DNA of 64,000 nucleotides from Mansonella perstans (Eukaryota; Nematoda; Chromadorea; Rhabditida; Onchocercidae). Position numbers and translations under genes: made by a program. Positions 37,301 through 49,165 of the stretch are shown here, in pieces. The notes under the pieces were generated by a model. The model did not search any database. It was not told where the DNA came from and saw only the letters and a program-made list of their open reading frames with translations. Numbering within the stretch: position 1 is the first letter of the stretch; each line of letters opens with the position of its first letter. The stretch lies in contig JBAMDO010000119.1 in NCBI GenBank assembly GCA_037074765.1, positions 1-64,000 on the forward strand, given 5' to 3'.

Positions 37301-40300
37301 CTTATACTGGTGCAGCCTAAAATTACAGAGAAAAACAAATGAAAAAGGAGAATTAGACAAATGATGGATGAAGTACAACTGACAGAAAATTAAAATAATT
37401 AAAAAAATATTTGAAATAATTGAAATAATTAGATTAAAATAATGATTAAAATAATAAAGATTAAAATAATCTATAAATCCAGAATACAGAACAGAGAATT
37501 GTTTGAATTCAAATCCAATTTCAGGAGAGAATTCTCACAAAGCTATGTAAAGAAATTCTATACAAACCGATATAATATATTCTGTACTATTCTATACCTA
37601 TACAACATATTCTATACTATTCTATACAATACAAACCATTTTAAGATTTGCTGCAGCTTCGGCGAAACGTTCCTGTTTAGTGAGAGAATTCAAATAACGT
37701 CTTCCAATATCGACAGGATCTAAATGCTCAAGTTGACCTTTGTGTTCATTTGCATATTGCATTGCATCACGAAGCAATCCATTCTCCAAATACCATCTTA
37801 CTCGATCATCGGCTGAACATGGCTGTGCCTGTAATATTTATTGTCAAAAATGTATGCAATTAATTAGAAATGATAGAACAACTGCAGCAGTGCTTCTGTT
37901 AAGTTATGGTATTGCTTCTGTTACGGCATCAAAATATGAGAGAACAAATTACAAATTTATTCTAGATGAATAAAAGATAAAGATATTTATGCATCTATGC
38001 AGCTTCAATTCTTTGTATGATATTCTTCTCTCACCACCTCACTCGAACTGCAGGCCCTACCTCATGTCTCATGTCAAAAGGTTACCTGAAAATGTCTCTC
38101 ATTTGAAAAGTTTTATTTTAAAGATTTGTTGACAACATTTGAATTTTGATTCCACTGTATATTTGACTTATATAGTTTAACAAATTTTCTTTCAATATTT
38201 TAGTGATTATAGTGAATTAAATGTTAAATCGCTGTACACTTTCAAACTATTCGATTTTTGAAATCATTAATGACAAAAAATCTTAGGAAAAATCAGCTAA
38301 TCAAGTGTGTACAAGGATCATGGGTCAATAACAAATCTTATAGAATAAATCGTTAACTAAAAGAATTATGAAAGATTCTTTCAAAAAATCTCACCTCAAT
38401 GAATTCCTGACAGCCAAGTAAAAAGTACACATTTTCATATGGAAGTGAAGACATGTGAAACAAAGTCAGGTTACCCCGATCACAAGTATACATTTCGATT
38501 CGATCTTCGGTAGTCAAAGTATATATATTTGAATTCTCTGGTTCCAACAGTGCCAGTACCATTTCACATTCATTTTGTGATGACTTGAAAATACATACTT
38601 TGCAAACGAATCACACAATGAAGGACATGAATCACAAATGAAATAAATCACAATGAAGCTCTAATTAGTGAATGAATTTTTCAGAACATTGCAAGTGACA
38701 TTAAAGTGACGCAGTTGTTTTTTCTTTAATCTAATTATGAATCCACAGCTAAAAAATGAGATGAACCGATCATTCATGCAACACTCCCAAGCAAATAAAC
38801 ACTCTTCGCAAATAGTTTTCGAATATTTGCAGAAGGGAATTATAAAATTTTTTTTTTCAAATAATAATAATAATAATAATTTGAACGTACATTTTGAACA
38901 GCTGTCTTCTTCATCCCAAATACTGTTACTTCTTTCCAGGAACTTCCAGATTTATCATCACTAAGAGTGAATGAAATATCAGCTATATACATATCGAATT
39001 TCCAAACATAATGCACTTCCACTTCCTTCTTCTTTTCGGTCGATGATGACACTGCCTTAATGATATATTATTCATGGAAGGAGCTACAGTCTAAGCGATT
39101 CAAAAATTTCGAAAAACTTGTTAAAAGCTAACGTGTGAATCAAATGAACCAATGAAGGATCTATAGTCTAAGCGATTCAGGAACTTCAAAGAAAAAGGTC
39201 ACGTAAAAACTTACGTGTGCATCAGATGAACCGATGATCATGCATATGGAAACAGTATCGTACCATCCGATTGCCAGAATCTCGTTGTTAATCCAACAAT
39301 GAGATGGACGAGCTTTGATTGCAAGTGCAGACTGTTCTTCATGTGTGGGCTGCACTAATGCAATTAACTGATTCGCATTTCGGAAATGAATGTTAAGCTC
39401 ATTAAAAAAGCATCTCAATGACACCGAGATAAGAGGTTAAAATGACCATATAATGCTTTTTCTTAATCGATAACTACTATTAGTTTCATTGAAATATCCC
39501 ACTCAATTCAGTAAAATTAATTATTAGACTACGGAAAATAATATTAGAAATCATTTTAACACTTACTTATCAAATATCCTCGTTCCTGTTTCATTTGTGA
39601 AAGCAATGCAACAATCCTGCCAAGAAATTTGTGTAATCATTCCATCACAATCCATACCTTCATATAATATCTGAATAAATCAAGTTTTTAAGTTACATTT
39701 AATTGGAAATGAAACATAAAGAAATTATTCGGTTTGGATAATAAAATAATATTATAGTAGGAATTAGAAATAAAAGAGACCATAAAATAAAATACTATGA
39801 TCCGATTACCCAACAAAAAGTCTCCCGTATCAAAGATATACTTTGGGATACCTATATTTCATATTCCAAGCATACAACTACAAACTGATATGATGTCAGG
39901 AACTATTCGTATCTCTCTAGCAAATCTCAGCCCCCAAGCAGGATCCCCAAGTAGAAGAACAATTATAGGAGGAAAGAGAACTATAGAAGATTTCCCGATG
40001 GTATGAAATAAAAGTCATAAGTCATAATATAGATGACAACTTTTTCTTTGTAATTGCCGAAAAATGTTCGCTGATGTAGCAATAAATTTCTTTCTCCAGT
40101 TACAAACATTTGTCCGGAACCTCGTTTCGTGAAATCCGGATCTATTGCTACCGATCTAGCAGCTAATTTTAAATCTACAATCTGCAAAAACAATGATATA
40201 AGATCGGTTAATTTTAAATTGAAGCATATTAATCATATTAATTAGGAGCAGTGGCTGAAGAAACCAAGCTAGACATCCCTGCATGGCAATTAATATGGTC

Positions 40301-42163
40301 TAATTATCAATAATTATATTTTTTTGTACTTCGTTAACAACAATGTCCCATCACCACTACGTAAAAACTATTGCACATCGCACTGTTTCCACTGACCACT
40401 GACCAGAAAAAAAACGAAGAAACTATTGAAATTATTGAAGTGCTTCCCTTCCCACGCTTCTTTTTAATTGTCACTTTTATTCTAAAGAAAAACATTTCCC
40501 CGAATTCTTCCAATACTTTCCATCATAAGGTACCAGAATTAACCAGGAAAAATTTAATCTGATTCATGGATAGACATGGGTAGAAATGGGTAGACAATGT
40601 AAACATGTATTGTCCTCATTGCTAACGTATACTGTCCTCATTTCTATCTTGTGAATTCGAAATTTTTGCAAATATATAATGTTTTAATAAACAACGGAAG
40701 TAAAGTAAAGTACTTTTACAATAAATAGTTCCTAAAAGATCCAAAGCATTAGCAATTTGTAAACAGAAATTAAAGAAAAAATTGTTCATGAAACAATACT
40801 TGGGCAAGTTCGAAGGAAGTAATTCCTGCAACACTGATTCGAGCATCTTGTGAACAACTAACAAAGTATGATCCCGTCGGATCAATCGATATCTTCGTAA
40901 CGGGACACCGATGATGACGTGCTGTCTAAATATACAGATTAACTGATTCATAAAGGTCACTTTTTTCAAATGACTTTGGCTCACAACAAAGTACTTTTTT
41001 TAAATAACCAGCTCACAACAAAGTACTTTTCTCAAATGACCAGCTCATAACAAATCTCGTTGCTTTATTTTGAAAGATCAGAAGGTTGAATCCATGCAAA
41101 TAAATAGCTCGGACTTTCAAGTATTTGCGAAGAAAATCATTTCTCACATTTCATTCAGTTAAAATTCTCAATTAAAATTTAAATTTCTCTTTCAAAAAAA
41201 CAAATTTCACAGTACTTAAATTACAATAGGTTTTGGTGCAGCTTGCGAACATCTATTATTATGTTGTTTTTTGAAAAAAAATAAATTTGATCAAAGCCGA
41301 CCACAAGAAATGTGAACATTTCTGATTCTCAAATTAGACAAATCTTATTTTCTTAATCTACTTCTCGACGATTCACATAGCTCCTGCTGTCACCAATGAT
41401 GGAGTTGAAGAATGAAGGCTAGCACTTTCTGGATATAGACTGGGGTAGAAAAATTAAAAACTGACATTTTCTGGATGTAAACTGGAATAGAAGAATGAAA
41501 GCTAACATTTTCTGGATGTAGACTTCCGAAATGATCAACGATATACACGCTTCCGGAACGACTACCCACTGCTGCGAACTTATCATGTATTGCCATACAA
41601 GTCGCCATATCTTTTTTCAATATCTGAAAATTAAAAAAAAAAACTTTGCCATCGAAATTTGCATATTATATTTCTTACATGTTTTGTCTCTGGCATACTC
41701 AACAAACTTTTTTGCTTCTCTTATTGGATACTTTTTCCGGAAACTTTAAACAGTCAATTTACCCAAATACTCCCAAATTTAATAATACTCCCAGGCCACT
41801 CCCCAAATTTGTCATATTCCAATGTCCTTATTGAAAACGATAACACTTATTCCTGGTATATTATTCAAAATTTTGTCTCCAAATTCTTACTCTCCTTGAA
41901 AACAGTATGCAACATGCGACACTTACCTCTGGTATATTATTCAAAATTTTGGAATATTTGAATCGTGGCTCCAACAAAACTTCCTCCGTGTCAGATTCTG
42001 TCATTTTGTTGTCATTCCCCGTGTCAGATTCCATCTTGTTGTCATTCTCCGCGTCAGATTCCATCTTGTTGCCATTCTCCGTGTCAGATTCCATCTCGTT
42101 GTTGTCATTCTCCTCCTCGTCAATCCTCCGTGCAACATCTCTGCCAACTTGTTCTTTTTGCAT
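34382..42163 (-). CDS. vps41: VPS41, HOPS complex subunit
   Basis: Subunit of the HOPS tether that drives Rab7-dependent fusion at late endosomes, lysosomes and autophagosomes. Sixteen exons, 5' to 3': 42163-41927, 41623-41507, 40925-40800, 40181-40041, 39670-39567, 39413-39215, 39055-38891, 38583-38395, 37828-37637, 37094-36884, 36688-36486, 36175-36047, 35949-35773, 35457-35236, 34901-34705, 34571-34382. Phases all agree, giving 932 aa. Order: an acidic repeat-bearing N-terminus; the WD40 start (ILKKDMATCMAIHDKFAAVG); the propeller (FVTGERNLLL, MDCDGMITQISWQD); the clathrin-heavy-chain-like helical repeats (LARLYLYERKYNKALMLYI, MVYLLGRSGNRMKALDLLV, MNIPGLRNLLVKILRDY). A C-terminal RING has CCIVC at 865-869, CGHSVHTRC at 894-902 and CPTC at 920-923. 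Human VPS41 is 854 aa. Introns carry many tandem duplications, some copying exon edges. Confidence 0.96.
35494..35670 (-). repeat. ~90-bp tandem duplication in VPS41 intron
   Basis: Two copies, beginning GATGATGACGATTTG at 35494 and the related segment at 35584, each ending in TTGCTTACTCTGACTTA. Confidence 0.85.
36826..36899 (-). repeat. duplicated exon edge and donor in VPS41
   Basis: The 19 bases spanning the donor of the exon ending at 36884 (36881-36899) recur exactly at 36826-36844 inside the following intron, 55 bases away. Confidence 0.9.
39088..39240 (-). repeat. ~80-bp duplication covering an exon end in VPS41
   Basis: Intronic segment 39088-39158 resembles 39165-39240, which includes the end of the exon at 39215 and its donor. 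The intronic copy keeps ACGTGTGAATCAAATGAACC versus the exon's ACGTGTGCATCAGATGAACC. Confidence 0.85.
41398..41523 (-). repeat. three ~42-bp tandem units across the VPS41 exon 2 donor
   Basis: Units at about 41484-41523, 41442-41483 and 41398-41441 share TTTCTGGAT(A/G)TA(G/A)AC. The first unit contains the end of exon 2 and its donor (exon ends at 41507); the other two are intronic copies. Confidence 0.9.
41990..42105 (-). repeat. in-frame acidic tandem repeat in VPS41 exon 1
   Basis: About four units of 30-33 bases encode NDNKMESDTE-like decapeptides near the N-terminus (EMESDTENGNK, MESDAENDNK, MESDTGNDNK). Human VPS41 also begins with a Glu-rich segment, so the acidic nature but not the repeat is expected. 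Confidence 0.95.
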
Positions 42164-44113
42164 ATGAATGGATTGGATGGCTAAGGTTATTTTAAATTAT
42201 GAATTTACAAAATTATTTTTTTGATGTTACAGTACACTGCAATACAGTACACTACAGTACATCCAGCACCGTTCATGTTTCGCTTGCAAAATTTAATTCA
42301 ATGAAGCATAAAGAATAAAATGCGCAAACGTATTCCCCAATTTTTAAATTAAATTTACAAAATCATTCTTAAAGTTCTCAAAGCCTTACTGAATGATTTC
42401 GCACCAGCTTCAGGTACTGTAAGTAGCAATGGTCATAACTGCAAAACAAGTAATGGTCATAACTGCAAAATAAGTAATGGTCAATAACTGCGAATTTCGA
42501 ATTTAAATCCAACGAAAATTTAGATATCATTTCATGTACATGGACGAGAAAAGGTCCATAACCTTTGAAAACAATGTGTAAAAGCTATGAGTCAAGTTTT
42601 ACCATCCTAATTATGAAGCATAAGTAAAATGCAAGTATATATATAAATGTGACAAATATGTGGCAAATACATATATGCTTATAAAAGTGAACTGATGCAA
42701 ATGTTGAAAGAAAAGCAGTATTGATAGAATATACCAACGACAAAGTAGATGATTATATGAAAGAATAAAATTTGCGTAATTCACGTAAATAATTCACGGT
42801 AATTCAGGCTAAGTAATTCACGCCCGCCCGAAAAAAGGTAAGTAATTCACGCCTGCCCGAAAAGCGATATCATTCTACCCAATAAAAGCTTTGGGAAAGG
42901 TCATAATCGATCAGTCATAAGAACAAATATATAACTAGTTATAAGGGTCATAAGTACAAATATATATTTTAATTGTAAGGATCGTAAGTACAAATATATA
43001 ACTAGTTGTAAGGAGAATAATTTCGAAAAAGTGTAGGATTAGCCCAGTGGCTGAGCAAAGTATAAAAATTTCTCTTTGACTTACTTTGACCCCTCTTTTT
43101 CATTACTTGACACATTTTGGGGCACAGTACAATTTTGCGATAAATATAAAAAATCTCCTTCTATTTTCCACAAAGTAATTGGTAGTATTTTCCATTTAAT
43201 TGTGAACAGTAATTAACTAATTTCAAAACTAATTTATATAAAGAAAATACTGGAAAACGATATAAAGATGCGATATAAAAATCGCAAGAAAATTCGAATC
43301 CTTACACATACAAAGAAATTTTTCAAAACATAAGGCATATAGAAAATTCCAAATAAAATTTTAATTAATTAACCCATCACTATAAACCACTTGAGGACAA
43401 ATTAGTTTTCTTTAATCAACCCAAACAGAATTCCAATATTACTAATTGTTCTGGCCACCCAAATTAAAAGTAAAGAAAATTGAAAAAAAAACCCGAAATT
43501 CAAGCAACAATATCATCATAAATTGCTAAATAAGGGCTCGAATCAATGCATGCTATCCATTTTCTTGATTAATTAATTATTTAATGACTGCAGGAAACAA
43601 TAATTCGTGATAGTGAAGATTTTAGTAAGATTATTAAACTTTTAATAAGATTATTAAGCTTCAATATTTGTAACACCCGGAAACAATTACATCAAAATTT
43701 GCCAGTTTAATCATCTGATACAATAATCTAGTTTAATAATCTGTTTAATCATCTTTAATAACCTGAACCAAAATTTCGCCCCAAAAACTGAAAAACAGCT
43801 AAGAAACTCAGCGACTGATTGCAAATTAACCAAAATATTTCAAAATGTTTCAGTCTATCATCATATGGACTACAGAATTTTCAAAAAATTCATAAAGCTA
43901 ACAAAATGTGACTATGTGACATAAAACTTCCTTGCTTTCCAAATTTCCGCGGATATTACATGTATCCCACAGTTTACCATTTGAACATTTGTCACCGTAA
44001 TTGAGTTGACATCTTTCACTGTGATGATGAACAGATTTGCTTGATTAGTGCGACTGCGATGAATCGTGATATACCATGGGTAAAATACCCATATACAGCC
44101 GTTCTGCTGCTTG
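42164..44113. other. intergenic region between UVRAG and VPS41
   Basis: No gene seen. It contains local tandem repeats (TAATGGTCATAACTGCAAAA units at 42420-42490, TAATTCACGCC-type units at 42780-42860, and CATAAGTACAAATATATA-type units at 42900-43020). A minus-strand frame at 43912-44139 overlaps the proposed UVRAG 3' end. Confidence 0.5.
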
Positions 44114-47100
44114 CTAACTGAAAAAGAATAGTTTCCCAAAAAAGCAATTTTTTCAAGTATTAGCTTTTTACGATGTTAATTAGAAATACAACCATAATTA
44201 TGATTCTTATGATACATTTTTTTTACGGCTTTTATGATAGCATCGTTGAATTGTAACCGTTATAGAATATAGATCAAGTTCTAGATCAAAACTGTTTTTT
44301 AAATTTCACTATTCAATTTCCAATACATAAATTAGTAATAGTTTTATGTGCCAAAAAAAAAAATCATAATGTGAACAATGTTTGAATAATGCACAGCAGA
44401 GCATTATTCAAACAGTCAAACAGTAATAATAATACTAGTAAAAAGTAATAGTAACAATATAAACAGTAATAGTACCATGAAAAAATATTTGGAATATTTG
44501 AAGCAAATTAAGGGTATATAAGGTGGATCAACAGTTCAACGAACAAGCGTTTTTTCAGGAAAATTATCATTTTCAACCAGAGTAATCTGCATCTGGATTA
44601 TCGTAATAAGAATAGAAACGGTTGTTGTAAGAATAGAATAGAAATGATTATCGTAAGAATAGAGCAGAAATGATTATCGTAAGATTACTGTAATAGGAAT
44701 AGAAATTATCGTAAGAACAGAAATGAATTCAGCAATATGCACTGTTATTACTTTTCAGTGTCACAAAAAATATTCTTTACTTGGCCATCCTTATTTTTTG
44801 TGAAAAAACCAATGCTAATGCAGTAAAAAAAAAAATCACAGTCTAATAATAGTGTCCATTTGTCATAATAAATCTAATAATTATGTCCATTTTTCATAAT
44901 AAATCTAATAATAGTATCACATGACTCTGCGACAAATGGCATGAGAAAATTCGCTTTTCCTCCCAAATTTTAAATCAGTAATTAAAATATTGAGAGTATT
45001 TAGAGACACAATGAGAAAAAATGAGTGTCTATAGATAATTTAACACCTGATTTAACAGATTTAACACCTGCAAATGCTTCTTGGAGGATCCGGTAATTTG
45101 TTTTCTTGATTAAACTCATGCCTAGTATTTCCTGTATGCGAACTTATGTTTACATTTCCAACACTTCCGTAGTACAAAGAAGATTTCTGGATGGTTGTTG
45201 AATTCAAGGAACTATCGTGTCTGAAATATGAGAAATAATTAGCTAGCTAATTACCAATAATTTCTACATGCCAGATTGAAATTGATTTACATTGTCACTT
45301 AAGTTATAACTTTACCTTGCCCTCAAGAATCTTACAAACTCAGACAAATTCGCACCTCGTTTCCACACAATCTTAAATCTTAATTAATAAACAAAAAGTC
45401 CTAATGCCATCTATTCCTATAGATCAATTCACCCAGACCAATCTAAGTCAGTCACGCTAATGACATGAACGAATGTATTCATCCAGATCAGTCATGAACT
45501 GCTAATGACATGAACAAATTACCTTTCTTTAACAATATGAAGCAATAAATCTTGCAAATTAAACAACGTTTGTCCCATTCTTTTTGTGGCTATACCAAAT
45601 GACCAACGAAGTTGTGATATATTTTTGTTTAATAGCGACATGCCTTCTTCAAATCTGTCGCGATTCCGTGTCATACCATATAAGGGATATCTAAAATGCA
45701 TGAATATAAATTAAAATTTTAAAATTTCAAACCCTTTAATTAAAAAGAGAAAAATTTTTGTAAAAATGAAAAGGTCCAGAAATTCATACCGAAGAGAAAG
45801 CTCAATGGTAAAGACTTAAAAGCTTTTGAAATGGTCAAGATAAGTGTTGTGTTGATGATCAAACAAAAATAAAAACAAATTACGTTTCCTCAAGTACTGG
45901 ATCTCTTATTGTTGATCTTGAGCCAAAGAAAAACATGCCATATTGATATGGAAAATTGTATATTCGAGAAAGTAACGATAAGGCTTGAACAACATATCCT
46001 ATAGCAGCACTAACTTCAACATCCGAATGTCCTAAAAAAATCATTAAAATTAATTAATACATAAAATTAATAGATAACAGATAAATCATTAAAAAATTAC
46101 GATAACTGTAAATAATCGATACCTCAAATTTTTTAAAAACAAATGAATTAATACTTCTACCAAAATTTACTTTTACAAAATTACTGTATTCAAAGAATTA
46201 ATTAACCAGGAAACGATAAAGTATCCGGAAGATGAAGACCAGTAATGCAGGCTATCGTATGACACATACACGATGAAGGCATCAAACGTGCTTCCGGTGT
46301 GGTATTTAAATTGATGACATAAATATGCATTAGATCACCAATCATCTTCCTTCGACGCCATGCCAAATGTGAAGCAATCAAGAGTAAATTATCTCTAATA
46401 AACAAAACATCAAAAAATTCGCACAAGATTTCAAATTTAACTTATGAAATGTAGGCGTTTTTAATTGTTAATTATTCATATGCACTGTTCTTTCAGTTAT
46501 TAATTGCAATTAATTGCTAATTTTTTAATTTTAATTACTATGTCAATTATTAATTATTATCAAGGCCACTAAAACAATCCCTTCTCTGGAAAAGACGTAT
46601 TTCATGAAGTTAAGATATATTTCATGCGAGCCATACAGAGCTCTCAAGGTTTGTTTGCACCTTCATTCACCAAAGCAATGCGTCAAAGATCATACTTTGC
46701 CAAAGAAAGTGCTGCTTTTCGCTTTAGCAAATCTTCTTGCATCTTTACAACTTCGTCTGATCGTTTACTTGTCATCATATCTACAACAACAATATAATAC
46801 TTAAAGTTATAATACTTAAAAGTATACTTAAAGGTTTATCAATTTTTAAAGCTTTACCAATTTAAAGGTTTACCAATACAATAATACACTATAATACTTA
46901 AAGGTTGATTGACATGAATAATTAGAAGTCATTTGTGTCCAAACAGTGGATATATATTCGAATATGATATATGTACATATGTATAAAGATTCGAATATGT
47001 ATATATATACATATTATATATATATATGCATAGATATATCTAGAATATCATATTTCTTACGCAAAATAAAACTTTGCGTAAGCTTACGGATGGATATAAA

Positions 47101-48195
47101 CCGAGCATTTCTGTATGTGCGTGTATATATATGTGTCTGTGTATGCATTTTTCGAATCATTCTTAAACTGATTCATTTTCTGCGAGTAATTCTACTACTA
47201 AAGCTAAGCGGCAGATTGAAAGTAAATGAACTAGTGCTTAAAAAGACAGGGATTTCGAATTATAATCTTGTCTACAATTCCCACATAAGCTTCCTCATCA
47301 CACTATCAATATTAGTGATTATAATCACTAAAGTAATTTCAAATTTCAAAGGAAGCTGATGTTAATGCGATGTAAGTAAGACTAAAAAACGATCTTCTCT
47401 ACTCAGCTAACTGCCCATTTCTAATCTAATTAGCATAACTAGCTTTTTCGCCACTAATTATGCAATGCAAGTAATCTTCTTACAAAAATTAAATACCTTT
47501 CTGGAATTTTTCATCATTAAAATGAATTAATTTCATACGACGCATCATTATACGACACTTTTGTCTCTCCACATAATCTCGCAGTGCCTGCAGTTCAACT
47601 TGTTCGCACTGCACTCGTTCGGTCTTAAACAATTATTGATATTTCTTGATATTCTAGATTTGAAAATTATACGCATTCTTGATAAAGTAAACTTTCAAAT
47701 GTCCAAATAAGAAATTCTAACTAGTTCACGGTATTCCTCCTCATTCGCCAATAGTACATCTAATTTTTCTCTTTCCAGCACCACTATTTCTTGCGTTTCT
47801 TGCAGCGCACGACAAACATCACGTAACCTGCAATGCATGACAAACATTACGTAACCTGCAACAACCGGTAAGGTAATCTGCAGTAACCGATATTGTTTTC
47901 CACTCTTCAAGATTTTGAAAATTTAATTTCAAAGTGAAGCTGTTTAAAACTGAGCTCCTTTTAAATATGAATCAATATCAATCCAATATGATTTTAAATA
48001 TAAATCAACTCAATTCAATATGGATTGAAATACGAATCAATACCAATTCAATTACCTTTTCCAACTGCTATATGTGAAGGATGGAACAAGCTTGCTGTCC
48101 TTTACAACATGTGAAGTTGACGGTTCATTTTCGTCGTTTCCTTCTTCGGCAACGATTTTAATGCTTCTTTTGATGGACGATGGCCATCGGTCCAT
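44114..48195 (-). CDS. uvrag: UVRAG homologue (Vps38-like, PI3K complex II), no C2 domain
   Basis: UVRAG binds Beclin 1 and VPS34 in PI3-kinase complex II and HOPS, acting in endosome and autophagosome maturation. Exons: 48195-48056, 47827-47722, 47623-47497, 46392-46207, 46031-45884, 45690-45523, 45220-45068, and a final T-TAG at 44117-44114; phases agree, about 343 aa. The coiled coil (LRDVCRALQETQEIVVLE, CEQVELQALRDYVERQK) is followed by the BARA-like part: AAIGYVVQALSLLSRIYNFP, FFFGSRSTIRDP and MSLLNKNISQLRWSFG, then TLFNLQDLL. These match the family's GSRSTIKD and YLLNKNIAQLR blocks. The family's N-terminal C2 domain is absent; the model starts MDRWPSSIKRSIK just after an acceptor-like TTTAAG that might receive a spliced leader. 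The last coding exon is uncertain. The acceptor at 46393 is taken at the second AG because phase demands it. Confidence 0.88.
47821..47861 (-). repeat. duplicated 3' splice site in UVRAG intron 1
   Basis: The exon start and acceptor (ACGTAACCTGCAA on the + strand at 47821) recur 28 bases upstream of transcription order at 47849. Use of the outer copy would shift the frame and reach a stop, so the inner one must be used. Confidence 0.85.
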
Positions 48196-49165
48196 TAAAC
48201 AACCTTAAAGGAACTACTTGCAACCTAATGTTCCTTTTTTAAATTAAAAAAAGACAATCTCTATCATATTTTAAAAACTACAATTGCGATTGTCGTGATG
48301 ATCTAAACACTAATTAATAATTACACTTACTAGACAATCCCTATCAATTTTTCATATTCCGAAAATTACAACTGCGATTGTCGTGATCTAAAGAGTGATG
48401 TAATATTAATAATTACAGAGTAAGTCAAACTGAAGAACGTAACTAGGACATGTTTGACAAAGTCCATCACTAATCATCCTAATTAGCGGAAGAGTTCAAT
48501 ATTAATTAATTAAATCGAGTTTGAACACATCATTTCAGTAAATAAGTGATAAATGAATACATAGGCTCTACAATCACGAATCTATAAGTTCAAATGATTT
48601 CGTGTAATTACGATTCTATAAGTTCAATTGAGTTCGTATAATTACGACTCTATAGGTTCAAATGGTTTTGTATAATTTAAAAACAGCTATCATGGATTTC
48701 CATTTACATTTATGTGACAAAACATATATACTTCATTTTCTTGTCCAAAAGAAATCAAAATGACAAAAACAAAAAAAAAAAAAATTTATAAAAAACAGAG
48801 CAATAATCAATCACGTACGTAATCATAATCATAACCATGCATAATCATGATAATTATGCACGAAACAATCAATACTGTATGTAATATGAACGGAGCTTAA
48901 AAGTTTCAAACACTTTGTAGAATATAAAATAATTTTACATACAGTGACGAAAATACTTGCCAATTATAACTATATACTAGAAAATACTTGCCAATTGTAA
49001 CTATACACTTGCCAATTTGCCAATTATAACTATAAACTAGCAAAGAAAAAAATAAGCTTATCATTATGTTCGAAAATCCTAAAAAACATAGTAAAATAAT
49101 AAGACACTTGAAAGCAATACTTTGAAAATTGGTTGTAAGGTCATAAGATCAAAACATCAAAGCAA
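48196..49165. repeat. FAM32A-UVRAG intergenic region with tandem duplications
   Basis: No gene. Tandem repeats are at 48253-48415 (two ~80-bp units), 48576-48677 (three ~34-bp units with CTATAAGTTCAA) and 48955-49040 (CTTGCCAATTATAACTATA units). Confidence 0.85.

Noticed and set aside
41659..42195. Several + strand frames across VPS41 exons 1-2
   Set aside because: Antisense shadows of the VPS41 acidic repeat and its intron.
43030..43075. tRNA-like string GGATTAGCCCAGTGGCTGAG
   Set aside because: No matching acceptor stem or T arm follows within tRNA distance.
43912..44139. Minus-strand frame as a long terminal exon of UVRAG
   Set aside because: The acceptor at 44118 enters this frame in the wrong phase from the exon ending at 45068; in the correct phase a TAG follows at once.
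46946..47359. 137-codon open frame on the + strand
   Set aside because: It lies inside a UVRAG intron, and its Tyr/Ile/Cys-rich sequence comes from TATATA and TGTGTA simple repeats.
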